Source: an uncultured Peptococcaceae bacterium (GTDB taxonomy: Bacteria; Bacillota; Peptococcia; Peptococcales; Peptococcaceae). Taken from it: DNA of 57,491 nucleotides. The notes beneath the pieces were generated by a model. That model saw nothing but the letters and a program-made list of their open reading frames with translations. It had not been told where the DNA came from and made no database searches. Below are positions 40,811 through 50,688 of the stretch, in pieces; the first letter of the stretch is position 1, and every line of letters begins with the position of its first letter. The stretch is from NCBI GenBank assembly GCA_910585405.1, contig CAJUDO010000021.1, forward strand, positions 1 through 57,491, in the 5' to 3' direction. The translations under genes and the position numbers were made by a program.

Positions 40811-41668
40811 TTAAAATTTCTTTTGCTGTTTCCCGAACGGGAAGAACGGGTTTCCCGTGTGAAGGGAGACATGAGATGGCTGTGACAGTGTAGGAAAAGG
40901 CGGGAAAGAGATTGGCCGGGTTTGTTGTAGATGCGAGAAGGACTGTTTCATATGTTTCATCAGTTTCATTTCAGGGGCAAAAGGATTTGCCGGTGGTTGA
41001 TGAATCCATCCCCGTTGCGGGTGTGGTCGTTTCTGTGGCTGCGGCAAACTTTGAAGCTGTTGCCACCATAAAGGTGTGGCTGTGCCAGCAGGGAGACAGG
41101 TAAACTGGTAGTTTTCTTTGACCATAGGAAATAAACGGGCCTGTTGTAAAAGCTCGCACCAGGTGAGGGGTTCTGCATCGCATTGGCAGGCGGCGCCGCT
41201 TTTGGCATACCGTAGAAATTGCTGCATAGACATACGAGCATCCTGCAATGTCCAGCGGGAGCAATTGGCGGTATGAGGCTGGTTGCTGAATGGAAGCTGT
41301 GGTAACGGCAGGACCTCTATCTCGCAGTTTTCTTTTTGAATCACGGCCAACAGTTTTTCACTTCCGGTGGGATCAGGATTCAGCAACACAGCTTGCAAAC
41401 CATCTATTTTCTGATAAATACTGTGCTCTAAACAGTTAAGCCACAAGCCGTACTGACAGGCAAATCCCTGCTTGCTGCTGTGATAGTACAAACAGGCAGC
41501 GGGGCTTTGCGCCAGATTCAGCAGAAAATCCAGTTCGCTTTGGTCATAGGCAGTGGTAGCATAACGGCAGATTGCCTGACGAACTGCAAAATGGTGTGTT
41601 TGCTCCAAAACATATTCATGACTCAGCAATTCTAACAGGTATTGGTGTTGACCTGTGGTGAGAGACAT
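40811..41668 (-). CDS. Hypothetical protein
   Basis: A 285-residue protein with no signal peptide. Cys, His and Gln are frequent (e.g. CEIEVLPLP, SGAACQCDAEPLTWC), and the C-terminal 80 residues are rich in Pro, His and Gln and probably disordered. No family is recognised. ATG 41668 is 8 nt after AAAGAGG; an in-frame GTG at 41677 overlaps that site. It is convergent with leuA and divergent from the gene at 41850. Confidence 0.65.
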   Translation of the reverse strand: MSLTTGQHQYLLELLSHEYVLEQTHHFAVRQAICRYATTAYDQSELDFLLNLAQSPAACLYYHSSKQGFACQYGLWLNCLEHSIYQKIDGLQAVLLNPDPTGSEKLLAVIQKENCEIEVLPLPQLPFSNQPHTANCSRWTLQDARMSMQQFLRYAKSGAACQCDAEPLTWCELLQQARLFPMVKENYQFTCLPAGTATPLWWQQLQSLPQPQKRPHPQRGWIHQPPANPFAPEMKLMKHMKQSFSHLQQTRPISFPPFPTLSQPSHVSLHTGNPFFPFGKQQKKF

Positions 41669-41775
41669 AACAAGCACCTCTTTCTAAGAGAATAATAAGT
41701 TTATACTGATACTGTATGCAGGAAAGGGCGGCGAGGTGAAGTTTTACAAAAAGAAAATTTTCCAGCAAATGAGGG

Positions 41776-41804
41776 TTGGTAAATTAAGCCGTGCGTGTTA
41801 TAAT
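41776..41804 (+). promoter_or_regulatory. Predicted sigma-A promoter of the 41850 gene
   Basis: TTGGTA, 17 bp, TATAAT. Confidence 0.7.
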
Positions 41805-41849
41805 AAGAAACAGTTTTAAATGGACAGAAGAGAGGAGCAGAAGAAAATT

Positions 41850-43919
41850 ATGAAAAAATTGATTAGTTTGTTGTTGGCGGGTGCTATGGTATTTTTATCC
41901 TGCGTACCGGCAACAGCAGCGACGAATACATTGACTATGACAAGTTCCACACCCATTACATCGGGTGCAATCCTTAAAAACTATACGTGGGATATTGCAG
42001 ATGGAAACGTAAAGGCTTCCGTGCTGGAAATTGATTTGAATGATCCATATGTGCAGTTGGAAGTGGTACCGGGAAAAGGAAAGTTTACACAGCGTGCTAC
42101 CGTATCCAACATGGCGAATCGTACAGACGCGATTGCTATGGTAAACGGAGATTATTACAATATGAAAGCGGAAGGCGCACCTATCGGAACAACTGTGATA
42201 GATGGGGAGCTGGTATCATCGCAATCCTATTTGACCGGCGTATATTGCTTGGGGATTACAAGTGACCGTACAGCATTTGTAGATGAGTTTTCTTTTAGCG
42301 GCAGCGTGATAGCTGCCAATGGAGAAAAGCGTAATCTTTCTGGTTTGAATAAAACCTTTTATTGGGAAGAAACCACAGGCTTGCACAGTCATATTGGTCG
42401 GCTGCATCTATACAGCGATTTGTGGGGTGGCAGCAAACGGGGCATGGATTCTTATGTTGGGACACCGGCAGAAGTTATGGTAAAGGATAACCAGGTAACA
42501 GCAGTAGCTTTTGACGGCGGTTTTGATTCGGCAGTTCCAGAAGGCTGCTATATTTTGCACGGTGACGGCGGCGCTGCTGATTATCTGCGTGAAAATATGA
42601 AAGTAGGGGATATCATTCAAATCAATTATTCCTACAAGCCGGAAAAAGACTGGCAAATGGTAATTGGTGGTCATGCATTGCTGGTAGATAATGGACAAAC
42701 AGTACCTTATACCAAGGATTTGTCAGCGTTAGGCGGTGTACGGGCACGCACTGCGGCGGGAATTTCGAAAGACGGCAAGACGGTTTATATTATCGCCGTA
42801 GAAGGGCGCACGTCGGAAAGCAAAGGTATTACACTGGGAAATTTGTCACTTCTGATGACAAAGCTGGGTGTTTGGAAAGCAGTGAATCTGGATGGCGGCG
42901 GCTCTACGACTATGGTGTATCGGCCGCTGGCAGAAACAGAGCGCAAACGGATTATCAATCCAGAGAGAAATGGCGCAGAGCGCAGTGTAGTAGAGGGTCT
43001 GGGTGTATTCTCCAATGCACCGGAAGGAATGGTAAAGGGAATTTTCATCAATGGACCAAAGACATTGATGATCGGCGAGACAGGTGAATATACCTTTAAG
43101 GCATATGACCAATACTACAATCCGGTGAAAGATACCAGCGTCATTGAGCTGACAGAAGAAGCTGGCTTTGGCAAAATAAACGGCAACAAATTTACGGCTG
43201 AACAGGCTGGCACCACTACATTGACGGCTGTAAATGGAAGCAGCAAAAATACCTTGGATGTCAATATTATTGGTAAAGAAGGGCTTAGCGCGTTAAAATT
43301 GAACATTGACCAGAAAAATTATGCAGATGGCAGCACACACCAGCTGAGCGCGAAAGCAACACTTACGGATGGAACGGCCAAAGATGTACACGCCAGTGCA
43401 TTGCAATGGAGCCTGGAAGGGTTTGATGGTACCATTGACAGCAATGGTAAACTCACCATTGGTTCTTTAGGCGATACCAAAGAGGGAATTGTAAAAGCAT
43501 CCTATGATGGATTTGAAGCTACACTGAAATTGAAATTTGTAGAAGACAAGAAGATACAGCTTACAATAGACAGTAAGACGTTATTGAAAAACGGTCAGAC
43601 ACAAGCAATGGACGTAGCACCTACTATTGTCAACGACAGGACTATGGTGCCAGTGCGTTTTATTGCGGAAGCTTTTGAAGGGACAGTAGATTGGAATGCA
43701 GAGAATCAGACGGCATACATTGTTTATAACGATAATATGGTAGAGATCGCTATTGATGCGGATATCATACATGTAAACGGAGAAGCGGTAACCATTGATA
43801 CGCCGTCACAGTTACTGGACGGCAGAACTATGATTCCACTGCGTGCAGTAGCAGAAGGATTGGGGCTGTCCGTAAACTTTGATAATGCAACGCGCACCAT
43901 CACCATTACAGAAAACTAA
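41850..43919 (+). CDS. Secreted phosphodiester glycosidase-family protein with CuAO_N domain
   Basis: A 689-residue exported protein with signal MKKLISLLLAGAMVFLSCVP, cleaved near ATAA. Residues about 70-390 match the NAGPA/phosphodiester glycosidase domain (AMVNGDYYNMKAEGAPIGT, RTAAGISKDGKTVYIIAVEG, VNLDGGGSTTMVYR). One or two Ig-like (Big-type) domains follow at about 400-570. The last 110 residues form a CuAO_N domain (NDRTMVPVRFIAEAF, DGRTMIPLRAVAEGL) that may anchor it at the cell surface. The domain family removes covering sugars from phosphodiesters, but the substrate here is unknown. ATG 41850 fits the signal peptide better than ATG 41820. Confidence 0.88.
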   Translation: MKKLISLLLAGAMVFLSCVPATAATNTLTMTSSTPITSGAILKNYTWDIADGNVKASVLEIDLNDPYVQLEVVPGKGKFTQRATVSNMANRTDAIAMVNGDYYNMKAEGAPIGTTVIDGELVSSQSYLTGVYCLGITSDRTAFVDEFSFSGSVIAANGEKRNLSGLNKTFYWEETTGLHSHIGRLHLYSDLWGGSKRGMDSYVGTPAEVMVKDNQVTAVAFDGGFDSAVPEGCYILHGDGGAADYLRENMKVGDIIQINYSYKPEKDWQMVIGGHALLVDNGQTVPYTKDLSALGGVRARTAAGISKDGKTVYIIAVEGRTSESKGITLGNLSLLMTKLGVWKAVNLDGGGSTTMVYRPLAETERKRIINPERNGAERSVVEGLGVFSNAPEGMVKGIFINGPKTLMIGETGEYTFKAYDQYYNPVKDTSVIELTEEAGFGKINGNKFTAEQAGTTTLTAVNGSSKNTLDVNIIGKEGLSALKLNIDQKNYADGSTHQLSAKATLTDGTAKDVHASALQWSLEGFDGTIDSNGKLTIGSLGDTKEGIVKASYDGFEATLKLKFVEDKKIQLTIDSKTLLKNGQTQAMDVAPTIVNDRTMVPVRFIAEAFEGTVDWNAENQTAYIVYNDNMVEIAIDADIIHVNGEAVTIDTPSQLLDGRTMIPLRAVAEGLGLSVNFDNATRTITITEN

Positions 43920-43939
43920 ACAAACACGGGAGGGTCAAG

Positions 43940-44275
43940 ATGTCAGGTTCTATAGACTATATCATCGCCGCATTTTTTGCCGCTTTTTTGGGATTAAAAT
44001 ATGTACGTACCAAAGCAACCGGTCATTTGTGGTTTTTGTTGCCGATTTTATTGGTTGTCGGGTTAAACCAGGGCTGGGGCTCGATTCTGCAGGGTACGCC
44101 CTATGGAGAAGCGTTTTTCGTGTGTTATCGTTTGTTGACTCTGGCATCCTGCCTGTTGGCGGTATATATGTATTATCGTGATTATCATAAACGGGAAGCA
44201 GAAGCGATTGCAGCCAATAAGAAAAAACGCGGACAGGAAATGCCATCCCAGACAAAAATGAAAAAAAGAAAGTAA
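43940..44275 (+). CDS. Small membrane protein
   Basis: A 111-residue protein with three hydrophobic segments (about 5-20, 29-45 and 58-78) and a very basic C-terminal tail (NKKKRG...KMKKRK). CGGGAGG precedes ATG. It starts 20 bp after the glycosidase gene and is probably cotranscribed with it. No recognised family. Confidence 0.7.
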   Translation: MSGSIDYIIAAFFAAFLGLKYVRTKATGHLWFLLPILLVVGLNQGWGSILQGTPYGEAFFVCYRLLTLASCLLAVYMYYRDYHKREAEAIAANKKKRGQEMPSQTKMKKRK

Positions 44276-44340
44276 TAAAAGTAAAAAAGGGCTTGACCTA
44301 CGCCCTGAATCGTGATATTATAACAAAGTCGTCAAGACAA

Positions 44341-44424
44341 GCGGGCGTGGCGGAATTGGCAGACGCGCTAGATTCAGGTTCTAGTGGGAGCAATCTCGTG
44401 GAGGTTCAAGTCCTCTCGCCCGCA
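44341..44424 (+). tRNA. tRNA-Leu (CAG)
   Basis: An 84-nt class II tRNA. The acceptor stem is GCGGGCG / CGCCCGC plus A. The anticodon stem CTAGA / TCTAG surrounds the loop TTCAGGT, giving anticodon CAG for codon CTG. There is a long variable arm and T loop TTCAAGT. The CCA end is not encoded, unlike tRNA-Tyr at 67. Confidence 0.94.
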
Positions 44425-44640
44425 TTTTTTATTGTCCATAATAGATGTCATAGGCGCAAAGCCAGTTATATCGTAGGTTTGAGAGCATTTTGATAAATTC
44501 AGAATGCTCTTTTTTATTTTCAGAGAAGGAGAAATGAATATAGCGGAGTTTGATTGGATAGGGTTTTATTGATATAATGTGTAGAGGGAGAGCCAGGGAA
44601 TTTCGGTGGCTCTCCAAAAAGCAGATGAAATGGGCGGGGA

Positions 44641-45477
44641 ATGAATATGAAAATTAAAAAATATTTAGCACCTATTGCGATGTGGCTTATATTTGAAGTG
44701 ATTGCCGTAGTTTTATGGCTTGCGCTAGATAATTTATTCTATCTTTTTAATTTTTCCTATATTGGCACAGCGATAGCCCTGGGGTTAATTTTATATACAC
44801 AAAAGAAAAAATATGCCCGGAATATCGTGCAGTTTGCGGTTGGCCTGTATATGCTTGTGTATTTAGGTTTTCTTTGCAGGGAAAATATGCAGATAGAAGG
44901 ATTTTGGTATTATTTGTTTCTCGGAGTATTTGAAGCGGCAACAATTCACTATGTCGTTGCCAAAATATTTGGTCCGTTGTTGTTTGGGCGTGGATGGTGC
45001 GGCTATGCCTGCTGGACAGCGATGGTTTTAGATTTGTTACCATTCAAAACACCTGCCGCTGCCCGTAAACGGTGGGGCTTTGTTCGATATATTGTTTTTG
45101 CTGTTTCACTTGTATTTGTTGGATTCCTCTTTCTTTTCCAAGTTCCGAATAAGGAGAATATTATGTGGTGGAGTTTTATCGTTGGTAATATTCTTTACTA
45201 CGCCGTCGGTATTATGCTGGCCTTCAAATGCAAGGACAACAGGGCTTTTTGTAAATATGTCTGCCCTGTTACGATATTTTTGAAGCCCATGAGCTATTTT
45301 TCGCTTTTTCGGATTCGGGTTGATGAAGATAAGTGTGTTTCCTGTGGAAAGTGTAAAAGGGTATGTCCTATGAATGTAGAAGTTCCGAGCAATTCTCGAA
45401 AGAAAAGAAATGCAACAGAATGTATTTTGTGTATGAGATGTGTAGAGGAATGTCCAAAGGGTGCATTGAAACTATAG
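44641..45477 (+). CDS. Membrane 4Fe-4S ferredoxin-type protein (NapH/YccM-like)
   Basis: A 278-residue protein with about six membrane segments (residues 8-200). It has the paired motifs GRGWCGYACW and FCKYVCPV at the membrane surface, typical of NapH-like electron carriers. The C-terminus carries two 4Fe-4S ferredoxin motifs, CVSCGKCKRVCP and CILCMRCVEECP. It probably transfers electrons between a membrane donor and a soluble partner, but no partner gene is nearby. Either ATG 44641 or ATG 44647 could be the start. Confidence 0.85.
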   Translation: MNMKIKKYLAPIAMWLIFEVIAVVLWLALDNLFYLFNFSYIGTAIALGLILYTQKKKYARNIVQFAVGLYMLVYLGFLCRENMQIEGFWYYLFLGVFEAATIHYVVAKIFGPLLFGRGWCGYACWTAMVLDLLPFKTPAAARKRWGFVRYIVFAVSLVFVGFLFLFQVPNKENIMWWSFIVGNILYYAVGIMLAFKCKDNRAFCKYVCPVTIFLKPMSYFSLFRIRVDEDKCVSCGKCKRVCPMNVEVPSNSRKKRNATECILCMRCVEECPKGALKL

Positions 45478-45610
45478 AACTAGGACAAGGACGGGTAGGA
45501 ATGAAAAGGGCCTTCTGTTTTTGTCGATTATAGCAAAAAAGAAAGAAACGGTTTGTTCACTATGATATGCCTCTTGTCAAGTAGTAAATATTAAAAATCG
45601 AGTGCAGATG

Positions 45611-45646
45611 GTGCCTACAGTTCATTTTGAAGTGTAGGCATTTTTC
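45611..45646 (+). terminator. Terminator after the ferredoxin-type gene
   Basis: TGCCTACA (45612-45619) pairs with TGTAGGCA (45633-45640), followed by TTTTTCT. Confidence 0.65.
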
Positions 45647-45737
45647 TATACACACCATTTCTCTTTATATTTTAGAAGCTATTTCTGTTGTTTACTGAAG
45701 AGGTATCATGTCACTAGGCGATAAACCGTTTCTTTTG

Positions 45738-46583
45738 TTATAAGATGAGTTCTAACAGTAAACCGGATACGGCTGCGGCGAAAAAGGTGCAGATGATGGC
45801 CAAAAGTGTACGAGAATTGCGTTTTTGTAATAAAATCAGGTAGCTGAAGCCTGCAGAGGAACATAATCCTGCAGTAACAGAGCCAAAGGAGAGACTGCCT
45901 TGCAGAAAGAGCGACACCAATAAGATAGAAGTGCCGCATCCCGGAATCAATCCTACAATAGCAGCCAACACAGGTTGCCAGATGCTGTGCGATAAAAGTA
46001 ATGCGCCGATACGCTCTGCTCCCAGCCATGCAGTGATGCTATTGATAATCAGCATTGTGACAAAAAGATAGATAGTGATATAGGCAGTATGCTGTAGGAC
46101 ATGAAAAAAAGAGAAGTGCTCTGTTTTCTCATGATGACATTCTTCTGTGAGCAATACAGGCTGTAAAACAGGATAACGACGATAACGAAGCCAGGTAACA
46201 AACCAAAGGCAGTAACCCCAAAACAGGGCGATTCCTATTTTGCAGAGTAGAAGCTGTAAAACGGTAGTAAAGTGTTCGGGATGGGCTAACAAAATAGGTA
46301 AGGCCTCATCAGAGGTAGCCAGAAAAACGGCAACCAAAGCACCGCCGCTGATACGTTTATAATTAAATAGAGTCGCTGCGGCGGCAGAAAAGCCACATTG
46401 GGGCACGCAACCGGCAATGGCACCCAGCAATGGTCCCACAGGACCGGTAAGTAGATGGGCACTTTGGGATAAATCCCATCGATGCTCTAACACTTCCAAT
46501 AATATATAAACCAAAAGCAGCAGGGGAAAGATTGCCAGAGTATCCAGAAAGGTATCGAGAAAAATGGGCAAGAAATGACTCAC
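45738..46583 (-). CDS. ArsP_2-like (DUF2899) permease, putative manganese or heavy-metal transporter
   Basis: A 281-residue polytopic protein with about eight to ten membrane segments. The two similar motifs GAIAGCVPQCGFSAAAATL and GLIPGCGTSILLVSLF mark the internally repeated ArsP_2 family, described as putative metal exporters. A His/Glu-rich loop (TEECHHEKTEHFSFFH) between the halves could bind metal. GTG 46583, 9 nt after AAAGGA, is a better start than the TTG at 46604. It is transcribed alone, opposite the transketolase genes. Confidence 0.8.
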   Translation of the reverse strand: MSHFLPIFLDTFLDTLAIFPLLLLVYILLEVLEHRWDLSQSAHLLTGPVGPLLGAIAGCVPQCGFSAAAATLFNYKRISGGALVAVFLATSDEALPILLAHPEHFTTVLQLLLCKIGIALFWGYCLWFVTWLRYRRYPVLQPVLLTEECHHEKTEHFSFFHVLQHTAYITIYLFVTMLIINSITAWLGAERIGALLLSHSIWQPVLAAIVGLIPGCGTSILLVSLFLQGSLSFGSVTAGLCSSAGFSYLILLQKRNSRTLLAIICTFFAAAVSGLLLELIL

Positions 46584-46850
46584 AGTAAAACATCCTTTCG
46601 TCAAGATTATGTTCTATTATACACTTTTCACAAGCGATGTCCAACTATTTTTGGAAAAAACAACCAAAATTATTCTTTTGTAAGACAATGAATGGGTTGG
46701 ATAAAAAGAAATCGTAAAAATATTTTGTCTAAGAGTAAATTTCATACTAAACAAGCAAGCCGATTGATGGTATAATAAAAAAATATCTAGTGTGTATTTA
46801 CATAAGCTGGTACGACAAACCGGCAGATTCTATATTAGGAGGATATGTCA

Positions 46851-47660
46851 GTGAATGAGCAAATGCTGAAAGAACAGGCAAAGGAAATCAGAAAAGACAT
46901 TGTAACGATGATCGGACAGGCAAAATCAGGGCATCCCGGCGGTTCTCTGTCGGCTACTGAAATTGTAACCTACCTTTACTTTGAGGAGTTGAGAATTGAT
47001 CCGACGAATCCTAAGTGGGACGATAGAGATAGGTTTATCTTATCGAAGGGGCATGCGGCTCCTGTGCTATATGCAGCGTTAGCTCGCAGAGGATTTTTCC
47101 CGACGGAAGAATTATCTACTTTGCGAAAAATCGGCTCTCACTTACAAGGGCATCCCGACATGAAAAAGGTACCTGGTGTCGATATGTCTACAGGCTCTTT
47201 GGGAACGGGATTCTCTGCTGCAACAGGGATTGCAATGGCTTGCAAGTTGGATAAAAAAGAGAATTATGTGTATACACTTTTGGGCGATGGAGAAATACAG
47301 GAAGGTCAAGTATGGGAAGCAGCTATGTCTGCTGCCCATTATAAATTGGATAATTTGATTGCCTTTTTGGATAACAACGGTTTACAGATAGATGGCAATA
47401 TTGATGATGTATTATCACCAAATCCAATTGACGCCAAATTTGCTGCCTTTGGATGGCATGTGTTGGTGATTGACGGTCATGATTTTAAACAGATTGCTGA
47501 CGCTGTGGCTGCGGCAAAGGCAGAAAAGGGCCGGCCAACAATGATTGTGGCGAAAACGGTAAAAGGCAAAGGGGTATCTTATATGGAAAATCAGGCCGGA
47601 TGGCATGGCAGTGCGCCAAATGAAGGACAGGTTGCACAGGCTATGGCGGAGCTGAATTAG
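46851..47660 (+). CDS. Transketolase, N-terminal subunit
   Basis: A 269-residue subunit carrying the thiamine-diphosphate-binding part of transketolase: KSGHPGGSLSATE, SKGHAAPVLYA, and GDGE (145-148) through DNNGLQIDG, which bind the pyrophosphate and Mg. It acts with the C-terminal subunit encoded next, in the non-oxidative pentose phosphate pathway. GTG 46851 is 8 nt after AGGAGG; ATG 46845 is only 2 nt away, so it is less likely. A -10 TATAAT lies at 46771-46776. Confidence 0.94.
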   Translation: MNEQMLKEQAKEIRKDIVTMIGQAKSGHPGGSLSATEIVTYLYFEELRIDPTNPKWDDRDRFILSKGHAAPVLYAALARRGFFPTEELSTLRKIGSHLQGHPDMKKVPGVDMSTGSLGTGFSAATGIAMACKLDKKENYVYTLLGDGEIQEGQVWEAAMSAAHYKLDNLIAFLDNNGLQIDGNIDDVLSPNPIDAKFAAFGWHVLVIDGHDFKQIADAVAAAKAEKGRPTMIVAKTVKGKGVSYMENQAGWHGSAPNEGQVAQAMAELN

Positions 47661-47675
47661 AGGAGGAACGGAGAA

Positions 47676-48611
47676 ATGGCGAATATTGCAACAAGGGATG
47701 CTTATGGCCAGGCTTTGGCTGAGTTGGGCGCAATAAATGATAAGGTTGTCGTACTGGATGCCGATCTGTCCAAATCTACGAAAACCAATGACTTCAAAAA
47801 ATTATTTCCAGAACGATTTTTTAATATTGGGATTGCTGAGCAGAACTTGATGGGAACAGCGGCAGGGTTTGCTGCGACAGGTAAAATTCCTTTTGCCAGC
47901 AGCTTTGCGGTGTTTGCAGTGGGCCGGGCTTACGACCAGATACGCAATTCCATTGCATATCCTCGATTAAATGTAAAAATTGCTGCTACCCATGCTGGTT
48001 TGACAGTAGGGGAGGACGGTGGCTCTCATCAGATGTTGGAGGATATTGCTCTGATGCGTGCTGTGCCGAACATGACTGTCATTGTACCTGCCGATGGTGT
48101 GGAAACGAGGCAGGCTGTGCTTGCTGCCGCTGCTTATGATGGACCGGTTTATATTCGTTTGGGTCGACCAAAGGTACCAGTACTTTTTGGGGAAGATTAC
48201 GAATTTGAGATTGGGAAAGGCGTTGTGCTACGTGATGGCAGTGACGTGACGTTGGTAGCCACCGGTATTATGGTCAGCAAAGCAGTGGAAGCTGCAGAAG
48301 CGTTGGCTACTGAGGGAGTAACCGCCGCTGTGGTGAACATTAGCACAATTAAGCCTTTAGATGATGCAGTGCTTGTTGCAATGGCACAGAAAACCGGCGC
48401 AGTGGTTACTTGTGAAGAGCATAACATTTATGGTGGTTTGGGCAGTGCAGTTGCTGAAGTATTGGTGGAAAATTGTCCGGTGCCTATGGCGCGTGTGGGT
48501 GTGGAGGATAGCTTTGGCGAATCAGGTTTGCCAGATCAGCTGCTGGAAAAATACGGACTCACTGTGGAAAATATTATAAAGAAAGCAAAAGCTGTGATAG
48601 CAAGAAAATAA
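47676..48611 (+). CDS. Transketolase, C-terminal subunit
   Basis: A 311-residue subunit with the pyrimidine-binding domain (VLDADLSKSTKT, ERFFNIGIAEQNLMGTAAGFA, with the catalytic Glu in IAEQN) and the C-terminal transketolase domain (VTCEEHNIYGGLGSAV). It starts 15 bp after the N-terminal subunit behind GAGGAGG, so both are made together. Such split transketolases are common in Clostridia. Confidence 0.95.
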   Translation: MANIATRDAYGQALAELGAINDKVVVLDADLSKSTKTNDFKKLFPERFFNIGIAEQNLMGTAAGFAATGKIPFASSFAVFAVGRAYDQIRNSIAYPRLNVKIAATHAGLTVGEDGGSHQMLEDIALMRAVPNMTVIVPADGVETRQAVLAAAAYDGPVYIRLGRPKVPVLFGEDYEFEIGKGVVLRDGSDVTLVATGIMVSKAVEAAEALATEGVTAAVVNISTIKPLDDAVLVAMAQKTGAVVTCEEHNIYGGLGSAVAEVLVENCPVPMARVGVEDSFGESGLPDQLLEKYGLTVENIIKKAKAVIARK

Positions 48612-48626
48612 TATCTTAAATAAACA

Positions 48627-48662
48627 GAAGGGACTTCTAAAGAAATGGAGGTCCCTTTTCTG
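48627..48662 (+). terminator. Terminator of the transketolase operon
   Basis: AAGGGACTTC, loop, GAGGTCCCTTTT. Confidence 0.8.
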
Positions 48663-48838
48663 CTGTTCGGGGCGGGAAGATTCTCCGAAAAGGATACAAA
48701 AATATTTTGATGCTGATAAAAAGTTGAAAAAAATATTTTACAGGTGTATGAAAGTATGTGCGGTAGATTTTCTTACTAAAATAATGTATACTATAGAATA
48801 TATTAATAAATTCTAAATATTTAATAGGAGTGAGTGTT

Positions 48839-49852
48839 ATGGAAGGATTTCAGCAAGCAGCGGCGGAACAACAAGACGGAAACATTCGTTTATCTTGGCA
48901 TGGTGAAAACTTAGGAGAAGTAAAAATTTATCGGGCGGAGGATCCGGATTTTCAAGAAACGGCAGATACGTTGCTGGGAAGCACGAATGAGGAAAACTAT
49001 ATAGTACCGGTGGTAGCAGGGACAAGGCCGTATTTTTTACTGGTAGGGGAGAATGGAGCCCGCATTCGCATAGCAGAGAGGGTAATACAAATGGAAGGGC
49101 TGGTTAATTTCCGTGACTTAGGCGGATATTTGACAATTGACGGACGGCGTACCAAATGGGGAAAATTATTGCGGTCTGCCGCCCATGATAATATCAGTGA
49201 CCATGATGTGGCCTTTTTGCAGAAGATTGGATTGAAAACGGTGGTAGATTATCGCTCCAGTTATGAAGTAAATGGGCATCCTGATAGACAAATTGCTGGC
49301 GTTACTTATCAGGCACTGCGTCCCTTTGAGGATAGCAATGCCACGAATATTTTGGATTTGGCGCAGTTTGAGCATACATCTGTAGAGGAAGCTATTCGTA
49401 TGCTGACTACGATTAATCGCACGTTAGCCGGCCACCCTCATTGCAATGAGGTGTACCGACAGTTGGTGCTGATTGCTCTGGAGCAGGAGCAGGTACCAGT
49501 AGTGCAGCATTGTACTGCAGGGAAAGACCGTGTAGGTGTGGGAGCAGCTACTTTATTGATGGCATTGGGTGTACCTAGAGACGTGATCATGCAGGATTAT
49601 TTACTGAGTAATTATAATAGATTGTCGGTGAATAAGTTGACAGAGGTTGCAGCAGGAGAGAAAATAGAAATTCCGCCAGAACAATTGAAACTGTTCGAGG
49701 CATTGACAAAAGTGCATGAAGAGTATTTAGCTGCATTTTTTGATGAAGTGGATACCCATTGGGGCGGCACAGAAGGATATCTGAAAAATGCATTAGGCTT
49801 AACAGATGAACAATTGGCAAAAATGCGGGAATTATATTTGGAGCAGATGTAG
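48839..49852 (+). CDS. Tyrosine-specific protein phosphatase (Tyr_phosphatase3 type)
   Basis: A 337-residue protein. An N-terminal Ig-like strand region (about 10-80) is followed by NFRDLGGY (90-97) and the phosphatase signature HCTAGKDR with Cys225 and Arg231. The downstream helices (GVPRDVIMQDYLLSN) fit this family, which in bacteria dephosphorylates phosphotyrosine and sometimes phospholipids. There is no signal peptide. ATG 48839 follows AGGAG. It is a single-gene unit. Confidence 0.9.
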   Translation: MEGFQQAAAEQQDGNIRLSWHGENLGEVKIYRAEDPDFQETADTLLGSTNEENYIVPVVAGTRPYFLLVGENGARIRIAERVIQMEGLVNFRDLGGYLTIDGRRTKWGKLLRSAAHDNISDHDVAFLQKIGLKTVVDYRSSYEVNGHPDRQIAGVTYQALRPFEDSNATNILDLAQFEHTSVEEAIRMLTTINRTLAGHPHCNEVYRQLVLIALEQEQVPVVQHCTAGKDRVGVGAATLLMALGVPRDVIMQDYLLSNYNRLSVNKLTEVAAGEKIEIPPEQLKLFEALTKVHEEYLAAFFDEVDTHWGGTEGYLKNALGLTDEQLAKMRELYLEQM

Positions 49853-50053
49853 TTTTTTGTACATCTTTAACAGCTTTTTTATAGCAGAAACAGACAGGGT
49901 GAGACAGAATCTTCCCCTGTTTTTTTATGGAAGGATGAGGGGACAAGATTTAAAAATGCTATGCGTTTTGGTGTGGCAAGCAGATGGCAAGACTGTCTGT
50001 CATGATAAGTTATATTGTAATACCTACGGCATCCTATTAACAATATAGTTTAT
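49853..50053. other. Non-coding interval
   Basis: About 200 bp after the phosphatase gene, with no supported gene. Short overlapping frames here lack ribosome binding sites. Confidence 0.35.
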
Positions 50054-50196
50054 CTTGAGTTTCCATAAAAATCAAAAGCACTCAGCTAGCAACGCCTTGA
50101 AATGTCAGCATTTTAGACGCTTTGTGAAATGTTAGACGATTATGCCTCGAAACCTGCATGAATATAGGGGTTTCAGAAAAAATACGGAAACTCAAG
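50054..50196. repeat. 143-bp element bounded by inverted repeats, MITE-like
   Basis: CTTGAGTTTCC at 50054-50064 and GGAAACTCAAG at 50186-50196 form a perfect 11-bp inverted repeat. Similarity continues beyond it (CCRTAAAAA inside, GTTTAT outside). The interior has no ORF. It could be a miniature transposable element, an insertion-sequence remnant or a long hairpin. Confidence 0.45.
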
Positions 50197-50266
50197 AGTT
50201 TATTCCTTGACAATTTCTATTAATAGTTTTATAGTAATATACTAAATAAATTTGTTTGGAGGATTT

Positions 50267-50632
50267 ATGGATAAGATTATCTGGATCAAAAATCCAACTT
50301 TTGACTCTTTAACTACGTTAAAACCTAACCGAAAGACAAGAGATGAATTTGAAACATCACTAAATGAACATTTTCACACTACTATTATTAGTCATTCATC
50401 ATATTGTTGTTTTAAATATCAAGATTTAATGATAAAGATCAAATATGGAAATCAAAATATTTTTGTTTCTTTTTTGAAAGATGGTGTCCCAACAAGATCT
50501 TCAAAATTTGATATATTAGAAGGGGAAATTTATTTACTTTGGGGACTTTCTGCCCAAGATATTGAGTCTAAAAATAGTATTAATTTTGTGAAATATATAC
50601 TTGCACTATTTAGATTAAATAATGAAGAATAG
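50267..50632 (+). CDS. Hypothetical protein, AT-rich
   Basis: A 121-residue protein with no signal peptide, membrane segment or recognised motif. GGAGG lies 6 nt before ATG 50267. Its low-GC composition differs from the flanking core genes and it follows the inverted-repeat element at 50054, so transfer is plausible. It is 57 bp upstream of another AT-rich gene. Confidence 0.65.
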   Translation: MDKIIWIKNPTFDSLTTLKPNRKTRDEFETSLNEHFHTTIISHSSYCCFKYQDLMIKIKYGNQNIFVSFLKDGVPTRSSKFDILEGEIYLLWGLSAQDIESKNSINFVKYILALFRLNNEE

Positions 50633-50688
50633 AGTATTATCACATAGATATATTTAACTCTTAAATAAAGAAAGGAATGTTTTTTGAA

